Shown piece by piece: positions 23,108-34,735 of a stretch of DNA of 64,000 nt. Every line of letters begins with the position of its first letter. The first letter of the stretch is position 1. Source of the stretch: Siphonodentalium dalli (lineage: Eukaryota; Mollusca; Scaphopoda; Gadilida; Siphonodentaliidae); assembly GCA_032622095.1 (NCBI GenBank), contig CP136062.1, forward strand, positions 154,126,875 through 154,190,874. The letters are read 5' to 3'. A program made the translations under genes and the position numbers. A model generated the notes under the pieces. The model made no database searches and was not told the origin of the DNA. It was given only the letters and a program-made list of their open reading frames with translations.

Positions 23108-23345
23108 TATATATCTAGATAAGATAATATAAGATAAGATGATTTATTGTAATACACCAATGGGCGCAGTTGCCACTAACAGTTAATTCAAGAACAGTTA
23201 TATACGATATATAATCAAATATGGCCCGGTGTGACAAGCTAACCAAAATACAAGATACACGACGTGTATTGCAATAAACATCGATAGGCAGTTACAATAT
23301 GATAATGATGAATGAATGAATTAAATTACATGAATATACATTACA
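23108..23345 (-). mobile_element. LINE 3' UTR fragment
   Basis: On the minus strand it ends in TGGTGTATTACAATAAATCA followed by a (TCTTA)n-like tail. The same 3' end, with a (TTCTA)n tail, closes the large LINE at 23640. It is a 5'-truncated copy. Confidence 0.55.
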
Positions 23346-23639
23346 ATATTATTTATATGCATATATTCACCTCATCCAGAAATGGCGCTGCTGACTGGTC
23401 GACAGCTGTGTCCTACATGGTGTAGTGTTGTTCTAAATTTAGCCTACTACGTATACTATATGTGTATATTGTATCACACGTGACTTTCGCGCGTTCTGAT
23501 TGGATGCACACTGCTATACTATTTTTCAATAGTACCACACAAGCTGGTCTACTTACATGCTATTCCTTTTCTGTTTTAACAGGTTTTTCGGTTGTTTATG
23601 TCTACCTTTCTCTATTTCTAATAACAAAAACCACAATCG

Positions 23640-26600
23640 GAATAGAATAGAAGAGAATAGAAGAAAATATTTATTGCAATACACCAGATATATAGGCAGT
23701 TGCGAGTTACATAATGAATTAAAACTTAAAACATGTAAATACAAACGAACATAAATTGTATTCAATCTAACTGTTTGAGGCAATGCATCATCAGTCAACT
23801 ACCACAATTAACTTATCAGGTTTACCTATATAAGATACTAAACCTTCAAAGCCCCCTTCTGAGAAAGAACAACCGGGTGCATACGGTGTTTATAATTTTG
23901 CGTCATCATTTCTCATAATCGTTTGAAATTTTTCACTATCGCTCATTTTTAAAAATTCACCCTTATTTTCTGGAATATGCCGAAATAGTCTTGCCCTGAG
24001 ATTAGAGTATACACCAGACTCGATAACAAAATGATATACAGTTTCAACACGTGCCTGATCGCAGAGTGTACACAATATGTTTTAACCCTTTACCCAACAG
24101 AACGGCCCTGTGCCAATGCATTCTCTTATATATGCGAGTCGACCATAGGTCGCCTCGCATATATAAGAGAATGCATTGGCTTAACACATATTAAAAATGA
24201 TCAAATTGTCAAAGAATGTAGAAAATATTATAAGAAAAAATGGTAAAAAGTGTTAAAAAAAGAATTTATTTAGGCCAATGCATTCTCTTATATATGCGAG
24301 GCGACCTATGGTCGACTCGCATATATAAGAGAATGCATTGGCACAGGGCATAACTGTAACCATCACAATGTGGTCAATGAACCGGTTCCAATGATATCCA
24401 TATTTGTATGGTGTTATTGAGACAGACCGAAGATATTTTAGGCTGTTGAAGCTTTTTATGGACGTTTTTGGCCGGTTTGTTGGGTAAAGGGTTAACTGGT
24501 TTTTCGGTTGTTTATGTCTACCTTTCTCTATTTCTAAATTGTGATTACTAATACGAAGTCTTGTAAACATTTCTCGCGCTTCGTGGCATCGTGTATGTTC
24601 GAGGAAAGGCTCAATTATATACTTATACATACAGGAGCTTGAGACGATTTTTGAGTATCGTATATATCGCGCATAAATTTCTCGATATGTCTTGATTTCA
24701 AACCAATCGCATCATTGGTTATTGGGGAACCGACCTAGCTCGACTCTAGTCTGGTTTATAGCTAATATTCGTGTACAGAATTTCAGGTGTGCTTGTTCAC
24801 ATGGGTTATTATATCGATACAACGAAAATGTAGATCGGTTGACCATATAACAGAATGGGTTTAATAAGTGTATCGAATAACTTATTTTGTACTTATATAG
24901 AGTTAAGTTTATCCGTGACTTTATTGAAATTGTTAAGAAATACATAGCTTTGATTGCTTTTGAACTTCATGTTTTCCTGTGTTTTTTTTATCCTCCCACC
25001 AGAACTTAATGCAACACCTAAGTATTTATACTCGTCTGCCGAATTTCGAATTGTATATCGCCAATATGGTATAAAGTAACTGTTTTAACTTTATGTTGTC
25101 GAAAGGTCGTGCATTTTGTTTTTTTCAGCATTTATTTGAAGATGGTTATTTATTGCATATTCTTCTAATTGTTTAATACATGTTTGTAAACCACTTGGTT
25201 ATTCCGAGCAGATTACCAGATCATCTACAAAAAGGAGATGATTTAGTGAGCGTCCATTCACATGGACAGGTTCACAGAATTAGTCAAAAATGTAACTAAA
25301 GTCATCTTTGAAAACTTTGAATAATGACGGGGCCAAGGAAAATCCTTGTCTAACACATGTAGTCGATAAAATTGAGGGACCAATGCCGGCGGACTTTTGA
25401 CTTAATAATAAATGGAGGCGTATAACGTTGCTTCGTTATAATTGCTTTTTGAATTCAAATTGAGTATCACTTATGAGACCATTGTCTTCCAAATTGGCAT
25501 TATAAGACCTTATCTAAAATTGTGTCAACATTGCTACTAAGAGCAATTGTACTATAATTAGTTGGGGCACGCCTGTCACATTTTTTGTGCAGTGTTTTTA
25601 TTTGTGATTCTCTCCATGATCTGGGATAGTGCCCTGATTCGAAAATATGATTGATAAGCTTTGTAACGTCATCAATAATAAGTGGGACACTTGCCTGCTA
25701 TAATTCATTCGAAATGTTGTCTGATCTTATTTTTTAGCTATTTTAAAGCATTTAATATTTCTGTGGACGCCATGGGTTTGTCGATGAGAAACAATTTCAC
25801 GTTTTGTGGTGGTAATACTTCATTTGGTGGACTATTTACCCTTGGACACAGTAACTGAAAAATTCAACAGTTTCATCCGGATATTTGTTTGATCTATATT
25901 GATTAATTTTATTTTGAATAATATTTTTTTGAGAGAAGGCTGTCTTCGCCACAGGACCATTCGTTGTAACGTTGGACTCTTTGTAAATATATATTTTTTT
26001 TTTACACTGAACAACTTTAATTTCAAATGTACTGAAAGTTGACAATGGTCAGAAAAGTCAGTTGGAGATTTAATACAGAAATAAGTAATATCGGATAAAT
26101 ATCGTTCATGTATCAATATATAGTCGACTGTGCTCGCGCCATCACGGTTATAATTTTAGCTGGTAAAACCTTCGAGCGAATCTCCAAACTTACTACCATT
26201 TAAAATCCGTAATCCAGTCGATTTACACATCGAACGTAAACTTTCCCCAAATGTATTGCATACTTTATCTAAGGTTGCCCTGTCCTTCATAGAGTCAAAT
26301 GTATAGTTTTCGGGAAGAGAAATATAATTGTCCTCATCGTATGCAACACAGTCTGGCCTCCCATTCGTTTTCCAGTAACTTGAATTTCGAGGCGGTATAT
26401 ATACTGATATAGACATAATGCCATCAAATTCTACACTTAGTGCGAATCTTGCGCGTGATTTATTCCTTTGATGAGAATATCTGATATTTAACACGGCAGA
26501 AAAATGCGACATCACCTCTTATAGTTTTACCTATAGGGTGAATACACACATGCATGTAATCTCTGTAATTATCGTGTATTTGGCGTTTTACATGGATCAT

Positions 26601-26650
26601 ACAGACAATGTAATATGTGTCCACTGACAACCCAGTCATTGACCGCACCG
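23640..26650 (-). pseudogene. Non-LTR retrotransposon (LINE), 3 kb, decayed
   Basis: Minus-strand order is endonuclease, reverse transcriptase, Cys-rich C-terminus, 3' tail. The endonuclease-like part (26515-26156) has VYIPPRNSSY, DEDNYI, DRATLDKVCN and LRILNG. It continues at 26116 with HERYLSDITYF and FSDHCQLSVHL, the SDH motif of EEP endonucleases. The RT part (25750-24630) reads in fragments such as GHYPRSWRESQIK, then a VDDLV-like core, with many stops and frameshifts. The end has LEIEKGRHKQPKN and CTLCDQARVETVYHF, the Cys/His motif common at LINE ORF2 ends. AATAAA and a (TTCTA)n tail lie at 23640-23690. A MITE splits the C-terminus. The lineage is CR1/Jockey-like but uncertain. Confidence 0.75.
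24082..24495. mobile_element. piggyBac-type MITE with two hairpins, copy 1
   Basis: TTAA flanks both sides. The termini are CCCTTTACCCAACA and TGTTGGGTAAAGGG. Inside are two ~70 bp hairpins (about 24112-24180 and 24276-24344) built on GCCAATGCATTCTCTTATAT and ATGCGAG. The second hairpin is the reverse complement of the first, including the asymmetric centre GTCGACCATAGGTCG. It is inserted into the C-terminal coding part of the LINE. No transposase. Confidence 0.85.
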
Positions 26651-26794
26651 AGTTCTAGTTCCAATTAAGTCGGAATGTAGAGAAGCAGCTATCTTGGACC
26701 GAGTTGCCAGGCCACTTAAAATAATTGTTCGTGGGATAACCCATATGGTGGACGTTCTATTTAAATAGTTACCAGTCCTCTCTTGATTTTATAG

Positions 26795-26870
26795 CAGTGG
26801 TGGATCAGGATTTCCCAGACTTGGGGCTATATATGATCCCCGACTTGGGGCTATATATGATCCAGAAAGC
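26795..26870. repeat. Short tandem duplication (22 bp x2)
   Basis: GACTTGGGGCTATATATGAT occurs twice in succession. Confidence 0.8.
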
Positions 26871-27285
26871 TACCAGGCGGGTGTGGCTAACTCTGAGCTA
26901 TTTAAGTAAAACATATTATATTGTACCTTCTTGCCCAGATTATTCCGACCTATTATTCAACTAAGTCCCTTAGCGATTTGAAGCTTTCGAGACCCACGTC
27001 AAACAAGCATCATGTTCGAAAATGTTCTATATCAAGCCTGTATATGACAGATGTGTCGCTTCTGGTGTTCGTGCATTAATAAAATGCCAGATATCACACA
27101 GACTTGACTAATTTCCGCATCTAGACAAGCTTAGAATTGAAATAATCGATCATCTTAGATGAGATTTTGAAACATAAAACATTTCTCCGTTAGCTTGTTG
27201 TCAAAACGTATTGAATTCAGCCTATACGGTGTTTATAATTATGCACAGGTCTATGTAAATTGTGTAGCGACACTCAATTATATTG
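26871..27285. other. No gene recognised
   Basis: Unique sequence; nothing supported. Confidence 0.45.
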
Positions 27286-27765
27286 TAACACAATAGCGAG
27301 TTTGCGATTTCAAACGGGTACGGGTACCGGTACGAGTACTGGTAGCTACCCGTACCGGTACACGTTTTGAAATCGCAAACTGTTTTACGGGTAGAATTAA
27401 GCATATCGACGGGTAGTGTATGGTGAGCCAATTGCAGCACAATATATATGATGTAGAGAAATTGTTATCCGCTTCGCTTTCTTGGCCGACGTTATACTTG
27501 TTGTTATGGTTATATGATGGACATCTGCGTGGATAATGGATTGCATTAACCAGGGACGAGGCGAAAGTGGAAGGGGTTGGCGTCTTTCTTTGACTTATTT
27601 TGGTAACATTTTCAATAATTAGCTTTCATAAGTAATTTCCCAGACCGTTCGAGTGTCGTCTAGAACAGATGGAATTTCTGACTGAGAAAATATGTTATGA
27701 TAGCACAAATATACAATTACACTAATTCAATAATCCAACCATTATTCGGTGTAAAATGTGTTGGT

Positions 27766-27953
27766 TTAGACCCAGGGTCCAAGAATGTCCTACATGCATG
27801 CACTTTTAGTCAGATATAAGACCGAAATTGCCCCTTATATTAGTTGGGGAATATTTAGTCATATAACTGGTAATGGGTTGGAATCTTTCGAAGGGTCGGG
27901 CAAGGGAATATTCATCCCAAGAACTTGGATATTTGTCTGGGTCTAAACCCGGA
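27766..27953. mobile_element. Small TIR element
   Basis: GGTTTAGACCCAGGGTCCAA at the left is answered by TTGG...CTGGGTCTAAACC at the right, giving ~185 bp with TIRs of at least 13 bp. Confidence 0.55.
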
Positions 27954-27974
27954 TGTAGGTAGTACAAGAGCTAC

Positions 27975-28400
27975 ACTGGGCGTGCAAAATACCCCCTCTC
28001 TTGGGTCGGCGGAAACTGGTAAAAAAGGGGCATAACTCTGGTAAAAATTGGCGGACGGAACTCAAATTTGAACTTGACCTGTGTTTTGGTGAGAGAAAGT
28101 AATATACCAAATTATCATTGAATCCGATAAGCTCTAGTAAAGTTATCATCCGGAAAACAAATTTCAGGGATTTTCTAAGTCAAATTACGTCAAATAAGGG
28201 GCATAACTCCGGTGAAAATTGGCGGGCAGAACCCAAATTCGAACTTGAACTTACTTTTCGGCTAATAAACCCACATACCAAATTTTATTTCACTCTAACT
28301 AAAGTTATCATCCGGAAACCAGGTTAACGGACGGACGCCCGGACGGACAGACCAATACTATAATGCGGCCGTTTTTTTCAAACGGGCGTATAAAAATCAA
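27975..28400 (+). mobile_element. Pearl/Helentron-like tandem-core element, plus strand
   Basis: It starts with GGGCGTGCAAAATACCCC, followed by two ~178 bp units (GGGGCATAACTC, GAACTTGA, TAAAGTTATCATCCGGAAA), a GGACGGACG tract, and a GCCGTTTTTTTCAAACGGGC hairpin. Order and ends match the minus-strand copy at 12145-12835, which has four units. Confidence 0.65.
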
Positions 28401-28889
28401 ACTTGTTAAATATAAAGGGTGTTTAATGGTACACTATTCATTATATGGTTCGAATAAAGAGCGTTTGCTTCACGTCTATGCGAAACAAAGAAAACAGCTA
28501 AAAGTCGATCTGATGACGGTAAGATTGTGCCGACTATGAGGTGTGTATATCAGTATTTGGTGTCACTATCGGCCACTACAATATACAACAGTCTTGGGGT
28601 TCAAATGCGCCATGTCCGTTCAAAAGTCAAATATCTATATTAAAATGAGAAATCAGTCACCACCACATAAGGTACAATAACTGAACGGTTGTATTCAATC
28701 GTGTAACACATTCACGGTGTACTTATGCACAAAGGGTCGATAGGGGACGTGGCGAGAGGGTGGGGTGTATCACCCCAACTTTTGTCAACAGTTGGATATT
28801 GCATATACCTAACACACCAAAACATACGTTCAAATTATTCTGTCATTCAGTTTGATTTTCCAAAAATGTATTAGTGCGGATTTTTTTTT

Positions 28890-29240
28890 ATAGTTTTAGA
28901 CCAACATTTGCAAATATTCCTACTTTTGGTAGAAAAACATTCGGGCTATATGGTCAACAGCAGGTTGGAAATATCCAACAAATGTAAAGCTTGAGGAAAG
29001 TCAATAATTTATAAATTTTCATGTTCAGATTTCAAAACGTTCTCACACCAGACCGAACCATGGTCGACCCGGTATGCCCTGGTCTAACCACATTCAGTGG
29101 CTCGTCAATACTGATCATTGATTTGTGAAAAACAAATCAGGGCGTGAATTTGCCTGGTGTTAGACCACTAGATGTTATGATTTTGCAATTTCCAGGTTCA
29201 TATCTACAAAACTGTTCTCGTACTGCATGGTCGGCAAGGT
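28890..29240 (-). repeat. Copy of the 84-690 repeat, opposite orientation
   Basis: Shares ACCGAACCATGGTCGACCCG, GTTGGAAATATCCAAC and the TTCATGTTCAGATTTCAAAA block with the repeat at the left edge. Confidence 0.65.
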
Positions 29241-29514
29241 GGACCCTCCCCATCACAGGACTTCTGCAACAAGACTACTGATCCATTTAGAACAGTCCAC
29301 AATAATATTCAGGACAGTGAAGGATCAGTTGGGGGGAATCAGAGCCCAACGGCGTGCACAATTTGAATTACGCACAAACCTCTGTTTGGTGTGGTTTAAG
29401 GGGGTGTATAGTTGGGAATTTGAAGGTGGACACACCTTCTCAACGCGGAGACCCCCTATAATTACGTCCCTGTGTCGAGACTGCGTATAGCACCGCCAAC
29501 TCACTCTCTTAATC

Positions 29515-29582
29515 ATAACATGTCGAGAATCCCGGGGTTAGCCCCCCCCCCCCCAAATCACATTCCCAAAAAATAACATGTC
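29515..29582. mobile_element. Ultra-short insertion flanked by 10 bp direct repeats, copy 1
   Basis: ATAACATGTC flanks a 48 bp insert with GAATCCCGGGGTTAGCCCCC and AATCACATTCCC. Two related inserts with their own flanking repeats are at 40314 and 44703. It could be a tiny retroposed sequence. Confidence 0.5.
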
Positions 29583-30350
29583 ATTACTTGAGTGAAGACA
29601 GTTGTCAGTAAACAAATCGGCGTTCCATAGTTATCTTAGTGTTAGAAGCCGCCTCGATACTTTGAACATAAAACATGGCTTAAACGACAAATGTATCAAT
29701 GAGATTTGGCAATTAAATCGTGCAATAAATAGATTAATGCATAGCTGACTGTTATTTCGTAGAACTAATGTACTTTTGAGTGAGAAAACTTTAGCGAAAG
29801 ACTACCAGTCAATGGGATACATCTACCCGTTCCAAATCCCTATCGCTTTATGTGCTGAATTCAAAGTACGCAAATGACCGTGACGATTTTCACCGATCTA
29901 CCTGGATCTACCGGTACCCGTACCCGTCCGACGGGTATCGCAAACTCGCTAATATCAACATGTATATGGGAATGACACCTGAACACAAGGCCAATCTGAA
30001 CCTATATTGGACGTAACTTGTTGCATATCGGATATAATTAAATTTATTTATGAATTTCAATGATCTTTCAAGTGTCTGATCATAGTCCTCCAATGTTTTA
30101 AAATAGTTTGTGCGTTTATTAACTTGGAAAGCAGAAAGTCCTAATTTTTGAGTGGCTGGTGAAACTTCCTTTTCCGACTTCACCAAATATAAACAAATCA
30201 GCTTTTCAAATTATCCCGAAATTTCTTTGTTATAAACGAAATTTTAGAAATAAATACACGAATCACAAAGAGATGATGTTAGTTGTAACTAATAAGTAAT
30301 AACATAGTTATACCCCTGCCATTGTCAACAGATTGCCGCAAATTGTAATA
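29583..30350. other. No gene recognised
   Basis: Apart from the right end of the 27.3 kb element, nothing is supported. Confidence 0.45.
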
Positions 30351-30354
30351 TATT

Positions 30355-30985
30355 ATTATCCATCCCTTAACTAACACTATTTTTTTGAATTGGCAAAAGT
30401 CGTCACGTGATAATCCGGAAAAGTCATATTGGACTCCCGCCGAGTGTTCAATATGACTTTTTATCGGCACTCCGTGACGTCACAAAGTAACTCTGTCAAA
30501 TAAATCGGTGAAATTGTGATGCTGTGGTGGATTTAGCAGACGTTTCATTTCCGCATTGGATGTTGTTTTCACTTACGTGTTTACTGTTCCAAATCATGTT
30601 TTCTGATGATCAAAATACAGGCTTTTATAGAGTATCAAGTGCCGACAAATACCAAAAATAACCACAGAAGTTTTATTAACAAAATTTGGATAAACACACA
30701 GATGGAAAATAAAAATGTCATTTTACAATGTTGTGTATAGTATGTGTTTTCTTGAACTCGTCCAGGTTGTGGTGAAAAGTCATATTGGACTCGACACTGC
30801 GTGTCTCGTCCAATATGACTTTTTGTATAGTATGTGTTTTCTTGAACTCGTCCAGGTTGTGGTGAAAAGTCATATTGGACTCGACACTGCGTGTCTCGTC
30901 TAATATGACTTTTCATCACAACCTTGACTCGTACAAGAAAAACACATACTGTACACAACATTGTATAATAACTTTATAATATATT
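30355..30985 (+). repeat. Paired-hairpin dispersed repeat, copy 1
   Basis: It starts ATTATCCATCCCTTAACTAA. Hairpin A (30419-30462) is AAAAGTCATATTGGACTCCC folding on its complement. Then come GTGACGTCAC and a ~230 bp linker with GGTGGATTTAGCAGACGTTT. Hairpin B (30725-30964) has ends ACAATGTTGTG and CACAACATTGT and contains the same AAAAGTCATATTGGAC inner stem, with a 90 bp tandem duplication of its 5' half. A second copy lies at 51690-52815 in reverse orientation. Confidence 0.75.
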
Positions 30986-31699
30986 CCATATATAGTTCGC
31001 GGTAAATATACATGTGACAAAATCAGACACAGTAAATTGTGTGCCAGTTGACACCAATTTTCGATATAATATAATTAATAAAGCGTGTCTTGTCGTTGAC
31101 TTTGCCAAAATAGTAGTCCTCGAGAAGTAATGTTCCACGAGCCGCACTACATGTATTTGGGCATAGTCAACTCCAAGCCATGCGTTATCCATACAGGTGC
31201 CTTCGACCCATATTTATTATGTTATACCCCATAAACTATATAAAACGAGTTTAGGAAGAGATAAACCATCTGAAACTTTTATTTTATTAAATTTATTATT
31301 AAGAAAAAAGAATAACAACGGAGGAAGAGACAAAATACACTCACACATTCACGCTCTCAATCCAAGACATGTAAGAATTTCGTTCTTCCATGCCCTGACC
31401 TACTTTCCTGTAACATGCATTTAGAAAATATATTTAAAGGTACACAATGCGTTTGGACTATTTTAACAAACACCGTTCAATTTAAAAGCAAGACGAATCA
31501 ACGATACTAGTTACTACCTTGTCATATTTTAGCCCGAAAAATGGACTTTATTTACCTACAGAAATGGAGATATAAAAAACAATGTCTTCAGAATAACTTT
31601 AAATTTCTCTTATTAAACAGTTAGGTGACCGATGGTGCATGTGTAATATTTAAGGTTTGCAGAATCAATGTTCCAAACGATATGTGATCTTTAACTGAT
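30986..31699. other. No gene recognised
   Basis: AT-rich unique sequence with no supported feature. Confidence 0.45.
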
Positions 31700-32096
31700 T
31701 TAACCCTTTACCCAATAGAACGGCCCTGTGCCAATGCATTCTCTTATATATGCGAGTCGACCATAGGTCACCTCGCATATATAAGAGAATGCATTGGCTT
31801 AACACATTAAAAATTATAAAATTGTTAAAGAATGTAAGAAAAAATGGTAAAAAGTGTTAAAAAAAGATTTTTTTTAGGCCAATGCATTCTCTTATATATG
31901 CGAGGCGACCTATGGTCGACTCGCATATATAAGAGAATGCATTGGCACAGGGCATAACTGTAACCATCACAATGTGGTCAATGAGCCGGTTCCAATGATA
32001 TCCATATTTGTATGGTTTTATTGAGACAGACCCAAGATAATTTAGGCTGTTGCAGCTTTATTTGGCCGTTTTTGGCCGGTTTGTTGGGTAAAGGGT
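31700..32096. mobile_element. piggyBac-type MITE with two hairpins, copy 2
   Basis: Same architecture as the copy at 24082, including both reverse-complementary hairpins and the CCCTTTACCCAATAGAACGG terminus. The right flank is GTAA instead of TTAA, and the interior spacer is shorter. Strong similarity to copy 1 suggests recent activity. Confidence 0.85.
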
Positions 32097-32439
32097 AAAG
32101 TTCAGAGTTTTCAATAAACAGTATAATTAGTAAATTTAACCATATTGAGACCGTAAATATTGGTTCGACAGCAATCGGGGGAAATACACAACGCTCGCTT
32201 GAATTGCGTTTGGGACTGAAAACCAATCTGTAACTTATTGAGTCTCGGTAGTTTATTTCTAGAATGACATCTGCATGTTCTCAAAGAAAGTATCGGAGGT
32301 TGAAAAGTTTGTGATCACGTTTCCGCAACCTCCTGATAGAAGAGGCAACATGTTGCAAGCCACTATCAATAGAGTTAATCTTCTTGAATCAGCAAACTCA
32401 AATCTGGCTGCTGATTGGTGCATTATCTGTGAAAAACAC
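32097..32439. other. No gene recognised
   Basis: Unique sequence left of the SINE tail. Confidence 0.4.
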
Positions 32440-32855
32440 TCTCTTCTTCTTCTTTCTTCTTCACATTACAGCTCGCTGTCATTTACTGACAATTATGAGC
32501 GGGTCCAGGTGCTGCCACGGTCGAGCAACTTTATAACCATGTGGTGACGCCAGTAGCGTTCTTTAACGTGCGCACACCGAGGCGTGTACACGGGTCAGCA
32601 GTTAATATCCGTGCCCGATCGGACAGCGTACTTCACCAACGATAACATACTTGGGCAAAATGTTGTAATGGCGGAAGTCGGCATTTTTGCATTCGGATCT
32701 TTTATCAGTGATCTCAAATGAGACTTGTCAGCCTGACAAACTTGGTATCTGACCGAGTTCTGATTTTTGTCAGAATACCCTGACCAGGTTGCGATCCCCG
32801 GTCCGCTAGCACGAGAGACCAATACGCTACCTCTCGGCTACCGACTCTGGCAGGG
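32440..32855 (-). mobile_element. tRNA-derived SINE, minus strand
   Basis: On the minus strand an A-box-like TAGCCGAGAGG (32830-32840) is followed ~40 bases later by a B-box-like GGGGATCGCAACCT (32787-32800), the layout of a tRNA-related pol III head. A body follows with GTGCGCACGTTAAAGAACGC and CACCACATGGTTATAAAGTT, then a GAA-rich tail at 32440-32465. Length ~410 bp is usual for such SINEs. Confidence 0.6.
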
Positions 32856-34735
32856 GGGGGGTCTGGAAAAAAATTGCACATATAGGGCCAGACCACGAGG
32901 GACCCACCACCCCATTTTTGCAAAAAAAATATTTTTTTCCTCCAAAATTTTGGGGACCCTCCCCCCGTTTCTCATGTTTTTATCAAAATTTCAGAGGTTT
33001 TTTTTAGCCGTTCTTCAATAACTGTGTTAACTGCCTTACTAATTGGTAAACACAGATCAGAAAAACGAAAAATATCCGTATTTCCATGTGTTTCCTGGTG
33101 TTTTCAGTATCTAACAACAATATTAATTAAGCATTGTGTATATAGGTACACTATATGTCACAAATTGCCCTAGACCCCATTATAGCCTTAATATATCGAG
33201 TGTGTTGTGTCTGACAGAGAACACTGGCCAGTGTAAATAGTGGTAAACAGGTCAGGGTTCCACAATTATATGTGCATGATCAAATAACTCTTTAGTCTTA
33301 TCCAATGGGATGGGGTGGGGAGGGGAATTGTTTTTTGGTTAGGTATACACATAGATATATGGTTATTATACTGCCCGATATTAATCGGCGGGTATATAGT
33401 TGACGTCTCGAGCCGTCTGTCCGTACAAACATATTTGATGCCCAATGACCAGAAATGGGGGACAAATATGCATAATATCGCGGGTTGTGACCACCAATGC
33501 CTACCAGAGTTATGGGCCCTGTTCGTCTTTATGAAATTCAGTCCATACAAAGATTTTGCAATATAAGTTAAGTGTCGGTTGTCAAATTTTGATGTGGTTT
33601 GGTATGGTGATAGACCAGAATGAAGAATTGAATGTCATTTCTCAATGCATCTGAATGCATCACATTATTTCAGTTCATCTGTTTGTAAGTGATAACAGTA
33701 TACAATTAGTATTTTCGTCTTGTTGAGCAGTTAAGCTCCCAGATGAAGTTCGGAAATTCAATGAGAATAGCGTCACCTTCATTTGGGATTGTCTGAGCAG
33801 TAAACAGTAATGTCATTCATCATAACCAATTTAGTTTTATTTGGATAATTGTTGCAAATTAACATTACTAGCAATCATTCAAGATGAGAAATAACCAGAA
33901 GAAATTAATTTGATTACATGCCAGAACAAGACAGTATTTCAGACATTAGAAATTTATGAGATACCCTTTTCAATTTCATGTTATGCAACAATCAGGTTAA
34001 TGATATCTACTAGTAGTCATCATTGAGTATTCACCATGTAGTATCCAATTTGTGATAAGAGTTTTTTTGTTTTATTACTTTTATTCAGAGAATACAACTG
34101 GATAATATATTAATTTTGTTACTAAATATTTCTTCCGTTGGTCATAAGTTTCCTGAACGTTAATACGGTGGTCCACTGTGAAGTGGTCCGGGATACTGTG
34201 AAATCCAGAATGTTGCTAAATCTGAGGCTAAAGAGTCACTTTAACTGCCTATATAGCCCTATACCAACAAGCATGGTACTAACATGCTTACAAACAACAT
34301 TACATGGTCAGTACTTGTAAATTGTTTGAAAAAAACCCATTTTGGAAAAAAATTACAAGCACCATTTTTTCCGCCTCTGGACCACCCACCCACCCCGGCC
34401 CTATATACGGACCGGGAGTCACAGAAATTCCAATGCGGACATTGGGTACCCTTGTACTCCAAGTCATGGACCAGTTAACATATATGACCTCAATACCATA
34501 AAGAAACCGCTAAATGTCTACATTATCATAACATCGACGCCCTCTGCGTGACATTATAGATCGTTTCTTTTCTTTTGAACAACGGTTTTAATGGACCACA
34601 GTATGATCATAGCGATCTTAAATTGCCTTGATTGCGTTTAATGTACGGAAAGAAGCACACCGGTGGCCGGAACATGGTCGGTCAGAGGACAAAAGGCAAG
34701 TTCAATATGCTGACGCGTCTCAAGACACAATGCAT
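32856..34735. other. No gene recognised
   Basis: Contains C-rich/A-rich stretches at 32850-32970 and 34330-34400 that resemble each other loosely (CCACCC and AAAAAAATT blocks). No exon supported. Confidence 0.45.

Larger units (their letters stand above)
27288..29960. mobile_element. Possible 2.7 kb DNA transposon with TAGCGAGTTTGCGAT termini
   Basis: Left: TAGCGAGTTTGCGATTTCAA then ACGGGTACGGGTACCGGTAC. Right: the reverse complement (GTACCCGTACCCG...ATCGCAAACTCGCTA) ending near 29954. Just inside the left end lies a GTACCGGTAC palindromic cluster and a second inverted GAAATCGCAAAC copy at about 27370. The interior holds other repeats. No TSD is clear. Confidence 0.45.

Noticed and set aside
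24031-24630. Open frames over the double-hairpin MITE
   Set aside because: The same ANAFSYICESTIGRL peptide appears wherever the hairpin stem is read; it reflects the palindrome.
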